From: Streptomyces dioscori
Lineage (GTDB): Bacteria; Actinomycetota; Actinomycetes; Streptomycetales; Streptomycetaceae
Reading direction: 5' to 3'
Assembly: GCF_003024195.1 (NCBI RefSeq)
Contig: NZ_KZ679039.1
Coordinates: 722,285 to 786,284 of the forward strand
DNA: 64,000 bases
The position numbers were made by a program, and so were the translations under genes. This document shows, in pieces, positions 1-10,813 of the stretch (its first letter is position 1; each line of letters begins with the position of its first letter). The notes under the pieces were generated by a model that ran no database searches, was not told the origin of the DNA, and saw only the letters and a list, made by a program, of their open reading frames with translations.

Positions 1-148
1 TGGCGCGCTCGGTTACGACGTCGTGTTCGGGCTCGCCCAGGGGGACCTCGCCACAGGTCTGGTGGCCGGCGCGGCGATCGTCTGCCTCGGCCTCATGCTC
101 GACCGGGTCACCCAACCGACGCGGGGCCGTACGAGGAAGGGAGCCTGA
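1..148 (+). CDS. ABC transporter permease, C-terminal fragment (glycine betaine/proline type)
   Basis: Only the last 48 codons lie in the window, with the stop TGA at 146-148. The visible part ends in a hydrophobic helix (GLVAGAAIVCLGLMLDRV) followed by a basic tail, which is the usual end of an OpuAB/ProW-type inner-membrane permease. It is assigned mainly from its neighbour: the next ATG follows one base after the stop and encodes a glycine-betaine type binding lipoprotein. The two would form one importer for compatible solutes. The family is inferred from context because the conserved permease core lies outside the window. Confidence 0.7.
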   Translation, partial: GALGYDVVFGLAQGDLATGLVAGAAIVCLGLMLDRVTQPTRGRTRKGA

Positions 149-149
149 G

Positions 150-1124
150 ATGCGTACACGTACGACACGCAGGAGGTCAGGCGCGCTCGCGGCCGGCTGC
201 TCCCTGCTGGTGCTGACGGCCGGCTGCGGAGCCGCCGACATGACCGAGCAGGCCTCGCCCTTCGCCAACGCGCAGGGCGCGAAGACCGTGACCCTCTCCA
301 CCCAGTCCTGGGTCGGCGCGCAGGCCAACGTGGCCGTCGCGCAGTACCTGCTGGAGCACGAACTGGGCTATCGCGTCGACACCGTCCAGGTCGACGAGGT
401 GCCCGCGTGGGACGCGCTCAGCCAGGGCCGCGTCGACGCGATCCTGGAGGACTGGGGCCACCCCGAGCAGGAACAGCGGTACGTCGAGGACAAGAAGACG
501 ATCGTCGACGGTGGCGGCCTCGGCGTCACCGGGCACATCGGCTGGTTCGTACCGACGTACTTCGCGAAGCAGCACCCCGACGTGACGAACTGGAAGAACC
601 TGAACAAGTACGCGGACCGGTTGCGGACCGCCGAGAGCGGTGGCAAAGGGCAGTTGCTCGACGGCTCACCCTCCTACGTCACGAACGACAAGGCGCTGGT
701 GAAGAACCTGGACCTCGACTTCCAGGTGGTGTTCGCCGGTTCGGAGGCGGCACAGATCACGCAGATGCGGCAGTTCGCCAAGGAGAAGAAGCCGTTTCTC
801 ACGTACTGGTACTCACCGCAGTGGCTCTTCGAGAAGGTGCCCATGACGGAGGTGAAGCTGCCCGCGTACAAGGAGGGCTGCGACGCGAAGCCGGAGGCGG
901 TCGCCTGCGCGTATCCGCACACGCCGCTCCGCAAGTACCTCAACGCGGACTTCGCGGAGTCGGGCGGCGGGGCCGCCGCGTTCCTGAAGAAGTTCAGGTG
1001 GACGACCGAGGACCAGAACGAGGTGTCCCTCCTGATCGCGGACCAGAAACTGTCTCCGGAGGAGGCGGCGAAGAAGTGGGTACGCGGCCATGAGCGCACG
1101 TGGAGGACTTGGCTGACGAAGTAG
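150..1124 (+). CDS. Glycine betaine/proline-type ABC transporter substrate-binding lipoprotein
   Basis: 324 aa. A basic N-terminus and hydrophobic stretch end in a lipobox LTAGC (Cys26), so the protein should be lipid-anchored on the outer face of the membrane. The body is OpuAC-like: an early TQSWVGAQANVAVAQYLLE segment, then EDWGHPEQEQRY and TYWYSPQWLFEK, with the Trp/Tyr residues that family members use as an aromatic cage for quaternary ammonium ligands. The start is supported by an AGGAAGGGAG purine run about 7 bases upstream and by near-contact with the permease stop. The likely role is capture of glycine betaine or a related osmoprotectant. The exact ligand cannot be told from sequence. 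Confidence 0.87.
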   Translation: MRTRTTRRRSGALAAGCSLLVLTAGCGAADMTEQASPFANAQGAKTVTLSTQSWVGAQANVAVAQYLLEHELGYRVDTVQVDEVPAWDALSQGRVDAILEDWGHPEQEQRYVEDKKTIVDGGGLGVTGHIGWFVPTYFAKQHPDVTNWKNLNKYADRLRTAESGGKGQLLDGSPSYVTNDKALVKNLDLDFQVVFAGSEAAQITQMRQFAKEKKPFLTYWYSPQWLFEKVPMTEVKLPAYKEGCDAKPEAVACAYPHTPLRKYLNADFAESGGGAAAFLKKFRWTTEDQNEVSLLIADQKLSPEEAAKKWVRGHERTWRTWLTK

Positions 1125-1194
1125 CCGACGGGGGAGGCGGGCAGGGCGGGGCGGCTGACGTTGCCCGCCGGCCGCGGGCCGGTGGGGGCGCGCC

Positions 1195-1237
1195 GCGCAG
1201 TTCCCCGCGCCCCCATCAGGGGCGCGGGGAACTGCGC
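1195..1237. terminator. Perfect 19-bp hairpin between convergent genes, built from two repeat copies
   Basis: The arm GCGCAGTTCCCCGCGCCCC (1195-1213) pairs perfectly with 1219-1237 across a 5-base loop. AATCTTTT follows on the + strand. It lies between the + strand binding protein (ends 1124) and the - strand AhpD-like gene (ends 1404), so it could terminate the importer operon. It is made of two opposed copies of the dispersed repeat described elsewhere in this window. Confidence 0.6.
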
Positions 1238-1336
1238 AATCTTTTCGCTTTGAGCGGCACGGGGCAGCGGCGGCCGGCCCGGTCTTCCAGGGGCGCGGGG
1301 AACTGCGCAATCTTTTAGGGGCGCGAGGAACTGCGC
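1195..1336. repeat. Dispersed GC-rich repeat, four copies
   Basis: Copies of the 19-mer core GCGCAGTTCCCCGCGCCCC, or its reverse complement, lie at 1195-1213, 1219-1237, 1290-1308 and 1318-1336 (the last with one mismatch). The block is flanked by inverted flanks GCGGGCCGGTGGGGG near 1174-1188 and CCCCCACCGGCCCGC near 1342-1356. The 279-bp gap 1125-1403 holds this block and no supported gene. Confidence 0.85.
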
Positions 1337-1403
1337 GGGCAACCCCCACCGGCCCGCAGCCGACGTACACACATGGACCCGTCCGGAAGACGGGTCCGAG
1401 AAG

Positions 1404-1925
1404 TCACCCGTGCTGACCGGCCGTGTAGTGCCCCGGCACCAGACGGCACGTCACGCCGAACCGGTTCCACGCGTTGATCACCGTGATCGACGCGAGCAAC
1501 TGGGACAGCTCCGTCTCGTCGAAGTGCCGCGCGGCCGTCTCGAACACCTCGTCCGGGACGAACCCGTCCGTCAGGACCGTCACGGCCTCGGTCAGCGCGA
1601 GCGCCGCCAGTTCCTTCTCCGTGTAGAAGTGCCGGGACTCCTCCCAGGCGCTGAGCTGCACGATCCGCTCCACGCTCTCGCCCGCCGCGAACGCGTCCTT
1701 CGTGTGCATGTCGAGGCAGAACGCGCAGTGGTTGAGCTGCGAGGTGCGGATCTTCACCAGCTCCAGCAGCACGGGGTCGACGCCCCGCCTGGCCGCCGCG
1801 TCCAGTTTGACCATGGCCTTGTAGACCTCGGGGGCGAACTTGGCCCACTGGAGCCGGGGGCTCTCCTCGGGGGCGGTGGTGCTCTGTGCGGTCGGCGTAG
1901 TCGTTGTGGTCGTCGTTGTCGTCAT
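1404..1925 (-). CDS. Carboxymuconolactone decarboxylase / AhpD-like family protein
   Basis: 173 aa. The centre carries the AhpD-core signature CAFCLDMH (Cys67, Cys70, His74), a redox-active CxxC followed by a His that supports peroxidase-type disulfide chemistry. This suggests a small alkylhydroperoxidase-like antioxidant protein rather than a true catabolic decarboxylase. The N-terminus is a run of nine Thr residues, probably disordered. The gene is divergent from the MocR-type regulator at 1973, with only 47 bp between the starts; the regulator is therefore the obvious candidate to control it. No clear ribosome binding site precedes the ATG. Confidence 0.85.
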   Translation of the reverse strand: MTTTTTTTTTPTAQSTTAPEESPRLQWAKFAPEVYKAMVKLDAAARRGVDPVLLELVKIRTSQLNHCAFCLDMHTKDAFAAGESVERIVQLSAWEESRHFYTEKELAALALTEAVTVLTDGFVPDEVFETAARHFDETELSQLLASITVINAWNRFGVTCRLVPGHYTAGQHG

Positions 1926-1972
1926 GCTGTCGACCCTAGGAGCAAACCAGCCCAGGAGTATGGTCCATTTCC

Positions 1973-3382
1973 ATGGCTGGATCTTGGGCCACTTTCGGAG
2001 TGGATCTGCATGTCGACGTGGCGCGTACCGGCTCCGGCCTGCGCAGAGGCCTCACGGACGCACTGCGGGAGGCCGTGCGGGGCGGACGGCTCGCCCCGGG
2101 CATCCGGCTGCCGTCCTCACGTTCCCTCGCCGCCGACCTCGGCATCGCCCGCAACACGGTCGCCGACGCGTACGCCGACCTCGTCGCCGAGGGCTGGCTC
2201 ACCGCACGCCAGGGCTCGGGCACGCGGGTGGCGCAGCGGGACGTGCCGGTTCCGGCCTCACCCGCGCGCAGACCCCGGTCACGTCAGGGACCCGCGTACG
2301 ACCTCGTCCCCGGCACCCCCGACCTCGCGTCCTTCCCGCGCGCCGAGTGGCTCAAGGCCTACCGCCGGGCCCTCACGGCGGCACCGAACGACGCCCTCGG
2401 TTACGGGGATCCGCGCGGCCGTGTCGAACTGCGCACCGCCCTCGCCGGTTACCTCGCCCGCGCCCGGGGCGTCCGCGCGGACCCCGACCACATCCTTGTC
2501 TGCTCGGGGTTCGTCCACGGGCTGATGCTGCTCGGGGAGGTGCTGCGGCGCCGGGGCGCACGGACGCTCGCCGTGGAGTCGTACGGCCTCGATGTGCACT
2601 GGGAGCTGATCGAACGGGCGGGCCTGGAGTCGGTGCCGCTGCCGTTCGACGAGCTGGGCACGCGGACGGACGACCTGGGGGAGGCCGATGACGGTGCGCT
2701 GGGCGGGGTGCTGCTCACACCCGCCCACCAGTTCCCCATGGGGGTGCCGCTGCGCCCCGACCGCCGTGCCGCCGTCGTCGACTGGGCGCGGCGCACGGGC
2801 GGGCTGATCCTGGAGGACGACTACGACGGCGAGTTCCGCTACGACCGCCAGCCCGTGGGCGCGCTCCAGGGCCTCGACCCGGACCGCGTGGTGTACTTCG
2901 GCACCGCCAGCAAGGCGCTCGCGCCCGGTCTGCGTCTCGGCTGGCTGGTCCTGCCGCCGGACGTGGCGCCCGAGGTCATGGCGGCGAAGGGCGGCGCGGA
3001 CTGGTCGTGCGGGGTCCTGGACCAGCTGACACTGGCGGAGTTCATCACCTCGGGCGCGTACGACCGTCATGTACGCGCCTCCCGGCTCCGTTACCGGCGC
3101 CGCCGCGACCAGCTCGTCGCGGCCCTGGCGGCCCGCGCCCCGTCGGTCACCGCCACCGGTATCGCGGCCGGATTCCACGCCGTGCTGCGGCTTCCGCCCG
3201 GCACCGAGCAGTCGGTGGTCCGCGCGGCGGCCTGGCACGGCCTGGCCCTGCACGGCCTGACCACCTACCGCCACCCGGCCGCCACGCCTCCACCGGCGGA
3301 CGCCCTGGTCGTCGGCTACGGAACCCCGTCGGACAGCGGCTGGCCGGGAGCACTGGAAACCCTGTGCGGGGCGCTGACCTGA
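1973..3382 (+). CDS. MocR/PdxR-type GntR-aminotransferase fusion transcriptional regulator
   Basis: 469 aa. The N-terminal winged helix is GntR type (residues about 15-85: LPSSRSLAADLGIARNTVADAY and then GWLTARQGSGTRVA). It is joined to a fold-type I aminotransferase domain with the PLP lysine in FGTASKALAPG (Lys314) and YDGEFRYDR upstream. Such proteins sense PLP or an amino-acid derivative and often control the divergent neighbour, here the AhpD-like gene. A TATGGT hexamer at 1959-1964 sits 8 bases before the ATG, and no Shine-Dalgarno is visible, so a leaderless transcript is possible (inference). Confidence 0.93.
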   Translation: MAGSWATFGVDLHVDVARTGSGLRRGLTDALREAVRGGRLAPGIRLPSSRSLAADLGIARNTVADAYADLVAEGWLTARQGSGTRVAQRDVPVPASPARRPRSRQGPAYDLVPGTPDLASFPRAEWLKAYRRALTAAPNDALGYGDPRGRVELRTALAGYLARARGVRADPDHILVCSGFVHGLMLLGEVLRRRGARTLAVESYGLDVHWELIERAGLESVPLPFDELGTRTDDLGEADDGALGGVLLTPAHQFPMGVPLRPDRRAAVVDWARRTGGLILEDDYDGEFRYDRQPVGALQGLDPDRVVYFGTASKALAPGLRLGWLVLPPDVAPEVMAAKGGADWSCGVLDQLTLAEFITSGAYDRHVRASRLRYRRRRDQLVAALAARAPSVTATGIAAGFHAVLRLPPGTEQSVVRAAAWHGLALHGLTTYRHPAATPPPADALVVGYGTPSDSGWPGALETLCGALT

Positions 3383-3458
3383 CCCCACCGCCGGGCGGCG
3401 ACGCTGACCCGACCTCGCCCGGATGCCGGATGCCGGGTACCGGCTCCGGCCCAGGCGG

Positions 3459-3518
3459 CCAGGCCCAGGCCCAGGCCCAGGCCCAGGCCCAGGTCCAGGT
3501 CCAGGTCCAGGTCCAGGC
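3459..3518. repeat. Hexamer tandem repeat CCAGGC/CCAGGT
   Basis: About ten consecutive hexamers, first CCAGGC then CCAGGT, lie between the MocR gene (ends 3382) and the stop of the DMT gene (3526). The run begins eight bases beyond the DMT stop. No hairpin is obvious. It is a simple-sequence tract likely to vary in copy number between strains. Confidence 0.9.
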
Positions 3519-3525
3519 CCGGCCT

Positions 3526-4449
3526 CTAGGCCGTGCCCCGTCCCGCCTTCGCCCCGTCGTCCGCCGGCGCCTCCCCGAAGCGGGCCAGCGCCAGCGCGCC
3601 CGCCACCGCCACCGCGAAACCGAGGACGGCCAGCCACTCCAAACCCTCGCGGGTGCGGTCGCCCAGCCAGACCACGCCCACCACGGCCGGGCCGATGGTC
3701 TCGCCGACGACCATCCCCGCCGTGGCCGTCGTCACCGAGCCGCGCTGGAGCGCCGAGGTGAGCAGGAGGAACGCCGCGCCTCCGCCCAGCAGCAGCGCGT
3801 ACGTCGCCGGATCGGTGACGAGCGCCGAGAGGGCGAGGCTGTCGATGAGCCGGACCGACACCTCGACGACCCCGAACCCGAACCCGGCGCCCAGGCCGAG
3901 CGCGAGCGCCCGCGCCCGTCCGGGCAGCCGCCCGGCGAGCGCCCCGATGAGCAGGACGGCGAAGGCGGTGGCCGCCATCGCGTACTTGAGTGCCGTCGAA
4001 CCGGCCCTGTCCCCCTCCTCGCCGGACGCCAGACCGAGCATCGCGAGCCCCGCGCACACCACCGCGACCGCGCCCCACTCGATCCCGCTCAGCCGCACCC
4101 CCAGGAGCCAGGCCGCCACCACCGCCGTCACCGCGAGGCTCGCGGCGAGCGCCGCCCCCACCGCGTAGATCGGCAGTGAGCGCAGGGCCGCGATCTGCAG
4201 CAGGAACCCGACCCCGTCGAGCGCGAGCCCGGCGAGATACCGCCACTCGCGCACGGCCCGCAGGAACAGGGCGGCGTCCACCCCGGAAGCCGCGTCACCG
4301 GAAGCCGCGTCACCGGAAGCCGCGTCACCGGAAGTCGCGCCAGAGGGCTCCGTGCCCGGCCCGGCGGCCCGCGTGGCGATCGCCTGCAACACCGTCGCCG
4401 TCCCGAAGCACATCGACGCACCAAGGGCACACAGCATTCCAAAGAGCAC
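3526..4449 (-). CDS. DMT (EamA-like) superfamily transporter
   Basis: 307 aa with about nine or ten hydrophobic helices and the two-repeat layout of drug/metabolite transporters. The first helix is LCALGASMCFGTATVLQAIA; a second half starts near LIGALAGRLPGRARALALGL. Residues about 40-56 are a low-complexity loop of repeated GDAAS units encoded by a 15-bp DNA tandem repeat. The substrate is unknown. The start could be the GTG at 4449 or the ATG at 4437; neither has a strong ribosome binding site. The gene converges on the MocR gene and is probably monocistronic. Confidence 0.85.
   Translation of the reverse strand: MLFGMLCALGASMCFGTATVLQAIATRAAGPGTEPSGATSGDAASGDAASGDAASGVDAALFLRAVREWRYLAGLALDGVGFLLQIAALRSLPIYAVGAALAASLAVTAVVAAWLLGVRLSGIEWGAVAVVCAGLAMLGLASGEEGDRAGSTALKYAMAATAFAVLLIGALAGRLPGRARALALGLGAGFGFGVVEVSVRLIDSLALSALVTDPATYALLLGGGAAFLLLTSALQRGSVTTATAGMVVGETIGPAVVGVVWLGDRTREGLEWLAVLGFAVAVAGALALARFGEAPADDGAKAGRGTA
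4285..4334. repeat. 15-bp in-frame tandem repeat inside the DMT transporter gene
   Basis: The unit GGAAGCCGCGTCACC occurs at 4285-4299, 4300-4314 and 4315-4329, followed by a partial diverged copy. The 15-bp period keeps the reading frame, so copy number can change without breaking the gene. It encodes a Gly-Asp-Ala-Ala-Ser loop near the N-terminus. Confidence 0.9.
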
Positions 4450-4561
4450 AAAGTGACTTTAGAGGAAGGGAAGTTGGGGTAGCCGCGTGTACAACCGGGG
4501 CGCGTGATCTTTACGCTGTCGGACTGACGGGCCCGGAAGACGGGCCGGACGGGGGAGAGAC

Positions 4562-4897
4562 ATGGCGGAGCAGCGCAGAAGACTTCGGTCCAGCACGGTC
4601 GTACTCGGTGGCATGGGCGTCCTCGCGACAGCCCTCACCTCGTGCGGGTCGGATCCCGACCGCCGTTGTGTGGACCGCGACAGCTACGACTTCACGGGCA
4701 GCTACGCGGTCGTCGCCGACCAGAACTGCGCGTCGGGCAAGAAGCGCGGGACCAGTAAGCGCACCACCGTCGACGCCGCCTGGTACTACGACGCCGACGT
4801 CTCCGGAGGCCGCGCCGAGGACGGCACCTTCAGCCGCAGCGAGGCCGTCGACCGGGACGGCTTCGGCTGCTCGGACTCGGGCAGCGGCGGCGGCTGA
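4562..4897 (+). CDS. Small secreted lipoprotein next to a GSP-synthase-like gene (YgiB-like position)
   Basis: 111 aa. An N-terminal basic/hydrophobic stretch ends in LTSCGSDP, a plausible lipobox. The mature part has four further Cys residues (RRCVDRD, DQNCASG, FGCSDSG) and an aromatic AAWYYD segment, and ends in a Ser/Gly-rich tail. I recognise no domain. It is followed 64 bp later by a glutathionylspermidine-synthase-like gene, the same order as ygiB-ygiC in enterobacteria, so it may be the envelope partner of that enzyme (inference). A purine-rich GGGGGAGAG precedes the ATG. Confidence 0.7.
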   Translation: MAEQRRRLRSSTVVLGGMGVLATALTSCGSDPDRRCVDRDSYDFTGSYAVVADQNCASGKKRGTSKRTTVDAAWYYDADVSGGRAEDGTFSRSEAVDRDGFGCSDSGSGGG

Positions 4898-4961
4898 CCG
4901 TGGCACGGAACGTACTGACGGACCACGGACCCACGTACTGACGGACTACGGACACACGACT

Positions 4962-6149
4962 GTGGAACGCCGAACCATCGAACCCCGCCCCGGCTGGCAG
5001 CGAACGGTCGAGGACCAGGGCCTCATCTATCCCCTCACCCGCTACCCGGACGACTCCCTGCGCCCTTACTGGGACGAGTCCGCCCACTACGTCTTTTCCC
5101 TGCCCGAGGTCGAGGCCCTGGAGGAGGTCGTCGAGGAACTCCACAGCATGTGTCTGGCCGCGGCCGAGCACATGGTCGCGGAGAACCGCCTCGCCGACCT
5201 CGGCATCACCGACCCGCGGGTGGCGGAGCCGGTCGCCGAGGCCTGGCGCCGCCGCGCCGAACTCCCGTCCCTGTACGGGCGCTTCGACCTCCGTTACGAC
5301 GGCACGGGCCCGGCGAAGCTGCTGGAGTACAACGCCGACACCCCGACCTCGCTCGTCGAGGCCGCGAGCCCCCAGTGGTTCTGGATGGAGGAACGATTCC
5401 CCGGCGCCGACCAGTGGAACTCCCTCCACGAACGGCTGGTCGAGGCCTGGCGGAAGCAGGCCTCCCTCCTCCCGCCCGGCAGCCCTCTCTACTTCGCGCA
5501 CTCCGCCGCCGACGAACTCGGCGAGGACCTCATGACGGTCGGCTATCTGAAGGAGACCGCGGAACAGGCCGGCCTCGACACCGCCTGGATAGCGATGGAG
5601 GAGATCGGCTGGGACCGTCTCTCCGGACGCTTCGTCGACAAGCAGCTCCGTTTCATCCGCAGCTGTTTCAAGCTCTACCCCTGGGAATGGCTCACCACCG
5701 ACCGCTTCGCCCCGCACGTCCTCGCCACCCTCGACAACGGCGGCGGCACCGGCACGACGATGTGGATCGAACCCGCCTGGAAGATGCTGCTCAGCAACAA
5801 AGCACTCCTCGCGATCCTCTGGGAGCTCTACCCCGGCCACCCGAACCTCCTGCCCGCCTACCTCGACGGCCCCCGCGAACTGGCCACCACCAGCGGCTAC
5901 GTGGCCAAGCCCCTCCTCGGCCGCGAGGGCGCCGGCGTCACCCTCCACGAACCGGGCTCGGGGCCCGTCGCCGTCCGCGACGAGGCCTGCTGCTACCAGG
6001 AACTGGCACCCCTGCCGTCCTTCGACGGCAACCGGGTCGTCCTCGGCGCCTGGGTCGTCGGCGACGAGTCGGCCGGCCTCGGCATCCGCGAATCGTCCGG
6101 CCCGGTGACGGACGAGTACGCGCGCTTCCTGCCGCACGTGATCCTGTGA
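4962..6149 (+). CDS. Glutathionylspermidine synthase-like ATP-grasp ligase (YgiC type)
   Basis: 395 aa from a GTG at 4962. The family's typical segments are present: [24 protein letters not shown] near residue 105, a long central domain, then [20 protein letters not shown] and [14 protein letters not shown], the ATP-grasp nucleotide-binding region. True glutathionylspermidine synthases make an amide bond between glutathione and spermidine. Streptomyces makes mycothiol instead, so the substrate here is unknown. The open frame extends far upstream, but codons before 4962 lie in the lipoprotein gene or a short tandem repeat (about 4911-4951), so the GTG is the sensible start. Confidence 0.85.
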   Translation: MERRTIEPRPGWQRTVEDQGLIYPLTRYPDDSLRPYWDESAHYVFSLPEVEALEEVVEELHSMCLAAAEHMVAENRLADLGITDPRVAEPVAEAWRRRAELPSLYGRFDLRYDGTGPAKLLEYNADTPTSLVEAASPQWFWMEERFPGADQWNSLHERLVEAWRKQASLLPPGSPLYFAHSAADELGEDLMTVGYLKETAEQAGLDTAWIAMEEIGWDRLSGRFVDKQLRFIRSCFKLYPWEWLTTDRFAPHVLATLDNGGGTGTTMWIEPAWKMLLSNKALLAILWELYPGHPNLLPAYLDGPRELATTSGYVAKPLLGREGAGVTLHEPGSGPVAVRDEACCYQELAPLPSFDGNRVVLGAWVVGDESAGLGIRESSGPVTDEYARFLPHVIL

Positions 6150-6152
6150 CCC

Positions 6153-6186
6153 ACGGCAGGGGCCGGTCCCGGCCGGACCCTGCCGT
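6153..6186 (+). terminator. Hairpin after the GSP-synthase-like gene
   Basis: A 14-bp stem with one mismatch (6153-6166 with 6173-6186, loop about six bases) starts four bases after the stop codon. No T-run follows, as is usual for Streptomyces terminators. Confidence 0.55.
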
Positions 6187-6357
6187 CGCTCGCATGGTGG
6201 ACGGCGCGGCCTCTCCCGCGGGCCCTCCCGGTACGCTGATCCACGGGCCGTGACTGGCGCGCTGGGATGGGATCGACCATCGGGGAGCGGCCCGGGAAGT
6301 GTGTGCCGTGCGCCTGGGCCGAACCGTGAACGCCGTACGCCACGTCCGGAGGCCGTC

Positions 6358-9086
<2,729 letters not shown>

Positions 9087-9235
9087 TCGCCGGGACGAGA
9101 CCAGGACAACACCGGCACGACATCCGGAACGGGCCCGCCCCGCCGTACAGTCGATAGCCGAACCGGCGGCGGCCCTCGCCCGACCGGAACGCCGACACGG
9201 TGGAACAGAACACCGGCACAACGACAGGAGACGAC

Positions 9236-9814
9236 GTGGGGACCGTAACGATCGGTGTGTCGATCGCGGTCCCGGAGCCACACGGCAGCCTGCTCCAGGA
9301 GCGGCGCGCGGGCTTCGGTGACCCCGCGGCTTCCGGCATTCCCACCCACGTCACCCTGCTGCCGCCGACCGAGGTCGAACAGTCGGCGCTGCCCGCGATC
9401 GAGACGCATCTCGTGGAGGTCGCGGCGGCCGGCCGCCCCTTCTCGATGCGGCTGAACGGCACGGGAACGTTCCGTCCGCTGTCCCCGGTCGTGTTCGTGC
9501 AGGTGGTCGAGGGCGCCGAGGCCTGCACCTGGCTGCAGAAGCAGGTCAGGGACGCCTCCGGGCCCGTGGCGCGCGAGCTGCAGTTCCCGTACCACCCGCA
9601 TGTGACGGTGGCGCACGGCATCGACGACGAGGCGATGGACCGGGCCTTCGAGGAACTGGCGGAGTACGAGGCGCAGTGGCCGTGCACGGGTTTCGCGCTC
9701 TACGAGCAGGGGGCCGACGGGGTGTGGCGCAGGCTGCGCGACTACGTCTTCGGGGGTGCCGTTGTGCCGCCGCAGGCGAGCCATGTGGAACGAGGTCCGC
9801 TTCCGGCGTGCTGA
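9236..9814 (+). CDS. 2'-5' RNA ligase / 2H phosphoesterase family protein
   Basis: 192 aa. Two HxT motifs, HVTLL (His38) and HVTVA (His122), mark the 2H phosphoesterase fold, whose members hydrolyse or form 2'-5' or cyclic phosphodiester bonds. The spacing and length fit the YjcG/ThpR-like group. The GTG at 9236 is chosen because AGGAG (9226-9230) lies five bases upstream; the open frame extends back to 9200 but lacks such a site. The natural substrate is unknown. Confidence 0.85.
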   Translation: MGTVTIGVSIAVPEPHGSLLQERRAGFGDPAASGIPTHVTLLPPTEVEQSALPAIETHLVEVAAAGRPFSMRLNGTGTFRPLSPVVFVQVVEGAEACTWLQKQVRDASGPVARELQFPYHPHVTVAHGIDDEAMDRAFEELAEYEAQWPCTGFALYEQGADGVWRRLRDYVFGGAVVPPQASHVERGPLPAC

Positions 9815-9871
9815 CGGGGCGCCCGAGGGCCTGAGGTCCGGCGCGTGGCTGCGGGCCGGTGGGGGCTTGTC

Positions 9872-9965
9872 GCGCAGTTCCCCGCGCCCCTGGGGTGAGT
9901 GGGGGCTTCGGCCGGGTTCTTGTCTGCGGGTCCGTCGTGGTTGGCCGCGCAGTTCCCCGCGCCCC
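9872..9965. repeat. Dispersed GC-rich repeat, two copies
   Basis: Exact 19-mer cores lie at 9872-9890 and 9947-9965, each preceded by GGCCGGTGGGGGCTT- or GTCGTGGTTGGC-type flanks. They fill the 186-bp gap between convergent genes ending at 9814 and 10001, where they may act as a terminator or 3' processing element. Confidence 0.85.
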
Positions 9966-10000
9966 TGGAGGGGCGCAGCCCCCTCGAAGGGGCCCGCCCC

Positions 10001-10756
10001 CTACAGGGGCAGGCGGCGGAACAGGCCCCGTGGGACGTGCCGTAGCGCCGACATGACCACCCGCAGCGCTCCCGGTACCCATACCGTTTCGGAGCGGCGG
10101 CGCAGGCCCGTCTCGATGGCTGTGGCGACCGCCTCGGGGGTCGTCGCGAGGGGGGCCTCCTCCAGGCCCTCCGTCATCCTGGAGCGGACGAAGCCGGGGC
10201 GTACGACCATCACGTGGACGCCCGTGCCGTGCAGCGCGTCGCCCAGACCCTGGGCGAACGCGTCGAGGCCCGCCTTGCTGGAGCCGTAGATGAAGTTGGC
10301 GCGGCGGGCCCGCTCGCCCGCCACCGAGGAGAGCACCACCAGGGAACCGTGGCCCTGCGTCTGGAGCGCTTGCGCGCACACCAGCCCCGACGACACGGCG
10401 CCCGTGTAGTTGGTCTGCGCGACCCGTACCGCGGCGCCGGGCTCGTTCTCGTCGTGCGACTGGTCGCCGAGCACGCCGAACGCGAGCAGGACCATGTCGA
10501 TGTCGCCCTCGGCGAAGACCTTGCCGAGTGCCGCCTCGTGGGCGTCGGGGTCGAGCGCGTCGAAGTCGACGGTACGGACGTCCGCGCCGAGTTCGCGCAG
10601 TCCGGCGGCGGCCGACTCCAGGCCGGGTGAGGGGCGGCCCGCGAGCCACACCGTGCGGGTGCGGCGGGCGATCAGCCGCCGTGCGGTGGCGAGCCCGATC
10701 TCGGAGGTGCCGCCGAGGACGAGCAGGGACTGGGGGATGCCGAAGGCGTCCTTCAT
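10001..10756 (-). CDS. SDR reductase, DprE2-like (decaprenylphosphoryl-2-keto-ribose reductase)
   Basis: 251 aa. The NAD(P)-binding motif is VLGGTSEIGLATARRL and the catalytic pair is YGSSKAGLDAF (Tyr-x3-Lys), as in short-chain dehydrogenases. It follows a DprE1-like oxidase on the same strand with a 57-bp gap. In mycobacteria DprE1/DprE2 together epimerise decaprenylphosphoryl ribose to decaprenylphosphoryl arabinose. The start has AGGAG nine bases upstream. The substrate assignment rests on the cluster, not on this protein alone. Confidence 0.85.
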   Translation of the reverse strand: MKDAFGIPQSLLVLGGTSEIGLATARRLIARRTRTVWLAGRPSPGLESAAAGLRELGADVRTVDFDALDPDAHEAALGKVFAEGDIDMVLLAFGVLGDQSHDENEPGAAVRVAQTNYTGAVSSGLVCAQALQTQGHGSLVVLSSVAGERARRANFIYGSSKAGLDAFAQGLGDALHGTGVHVMVVRPGFVRSRMTEGLEEAPLATTPEAVATAIETGLRRRSETVWVPGALRVVMSALRHVPRGLFRRLPL

Positions 10757-10813
10757 GGAACCGAACTCCTATGGGGGGAGGGCCGACAGGGCAGTGGCGG
10801 GTGGCAGCCGGCG

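Noticed and set aside
2279..4246. 655-codon - strand open frame spanning the MocR gene and the DMT gene
   Set aside because: Low-complexity Arg/Gly/Pro translation, opposite a complete MocR regulator and running into the real DMT gene in another frame.
6150..6357. Glycine riboswitch in front of glyA
   Set aside because: No tandem aptamer-like pattern could be recognised; the leader contains the terminator of the previous gene and ordinary GC-rich DNA.
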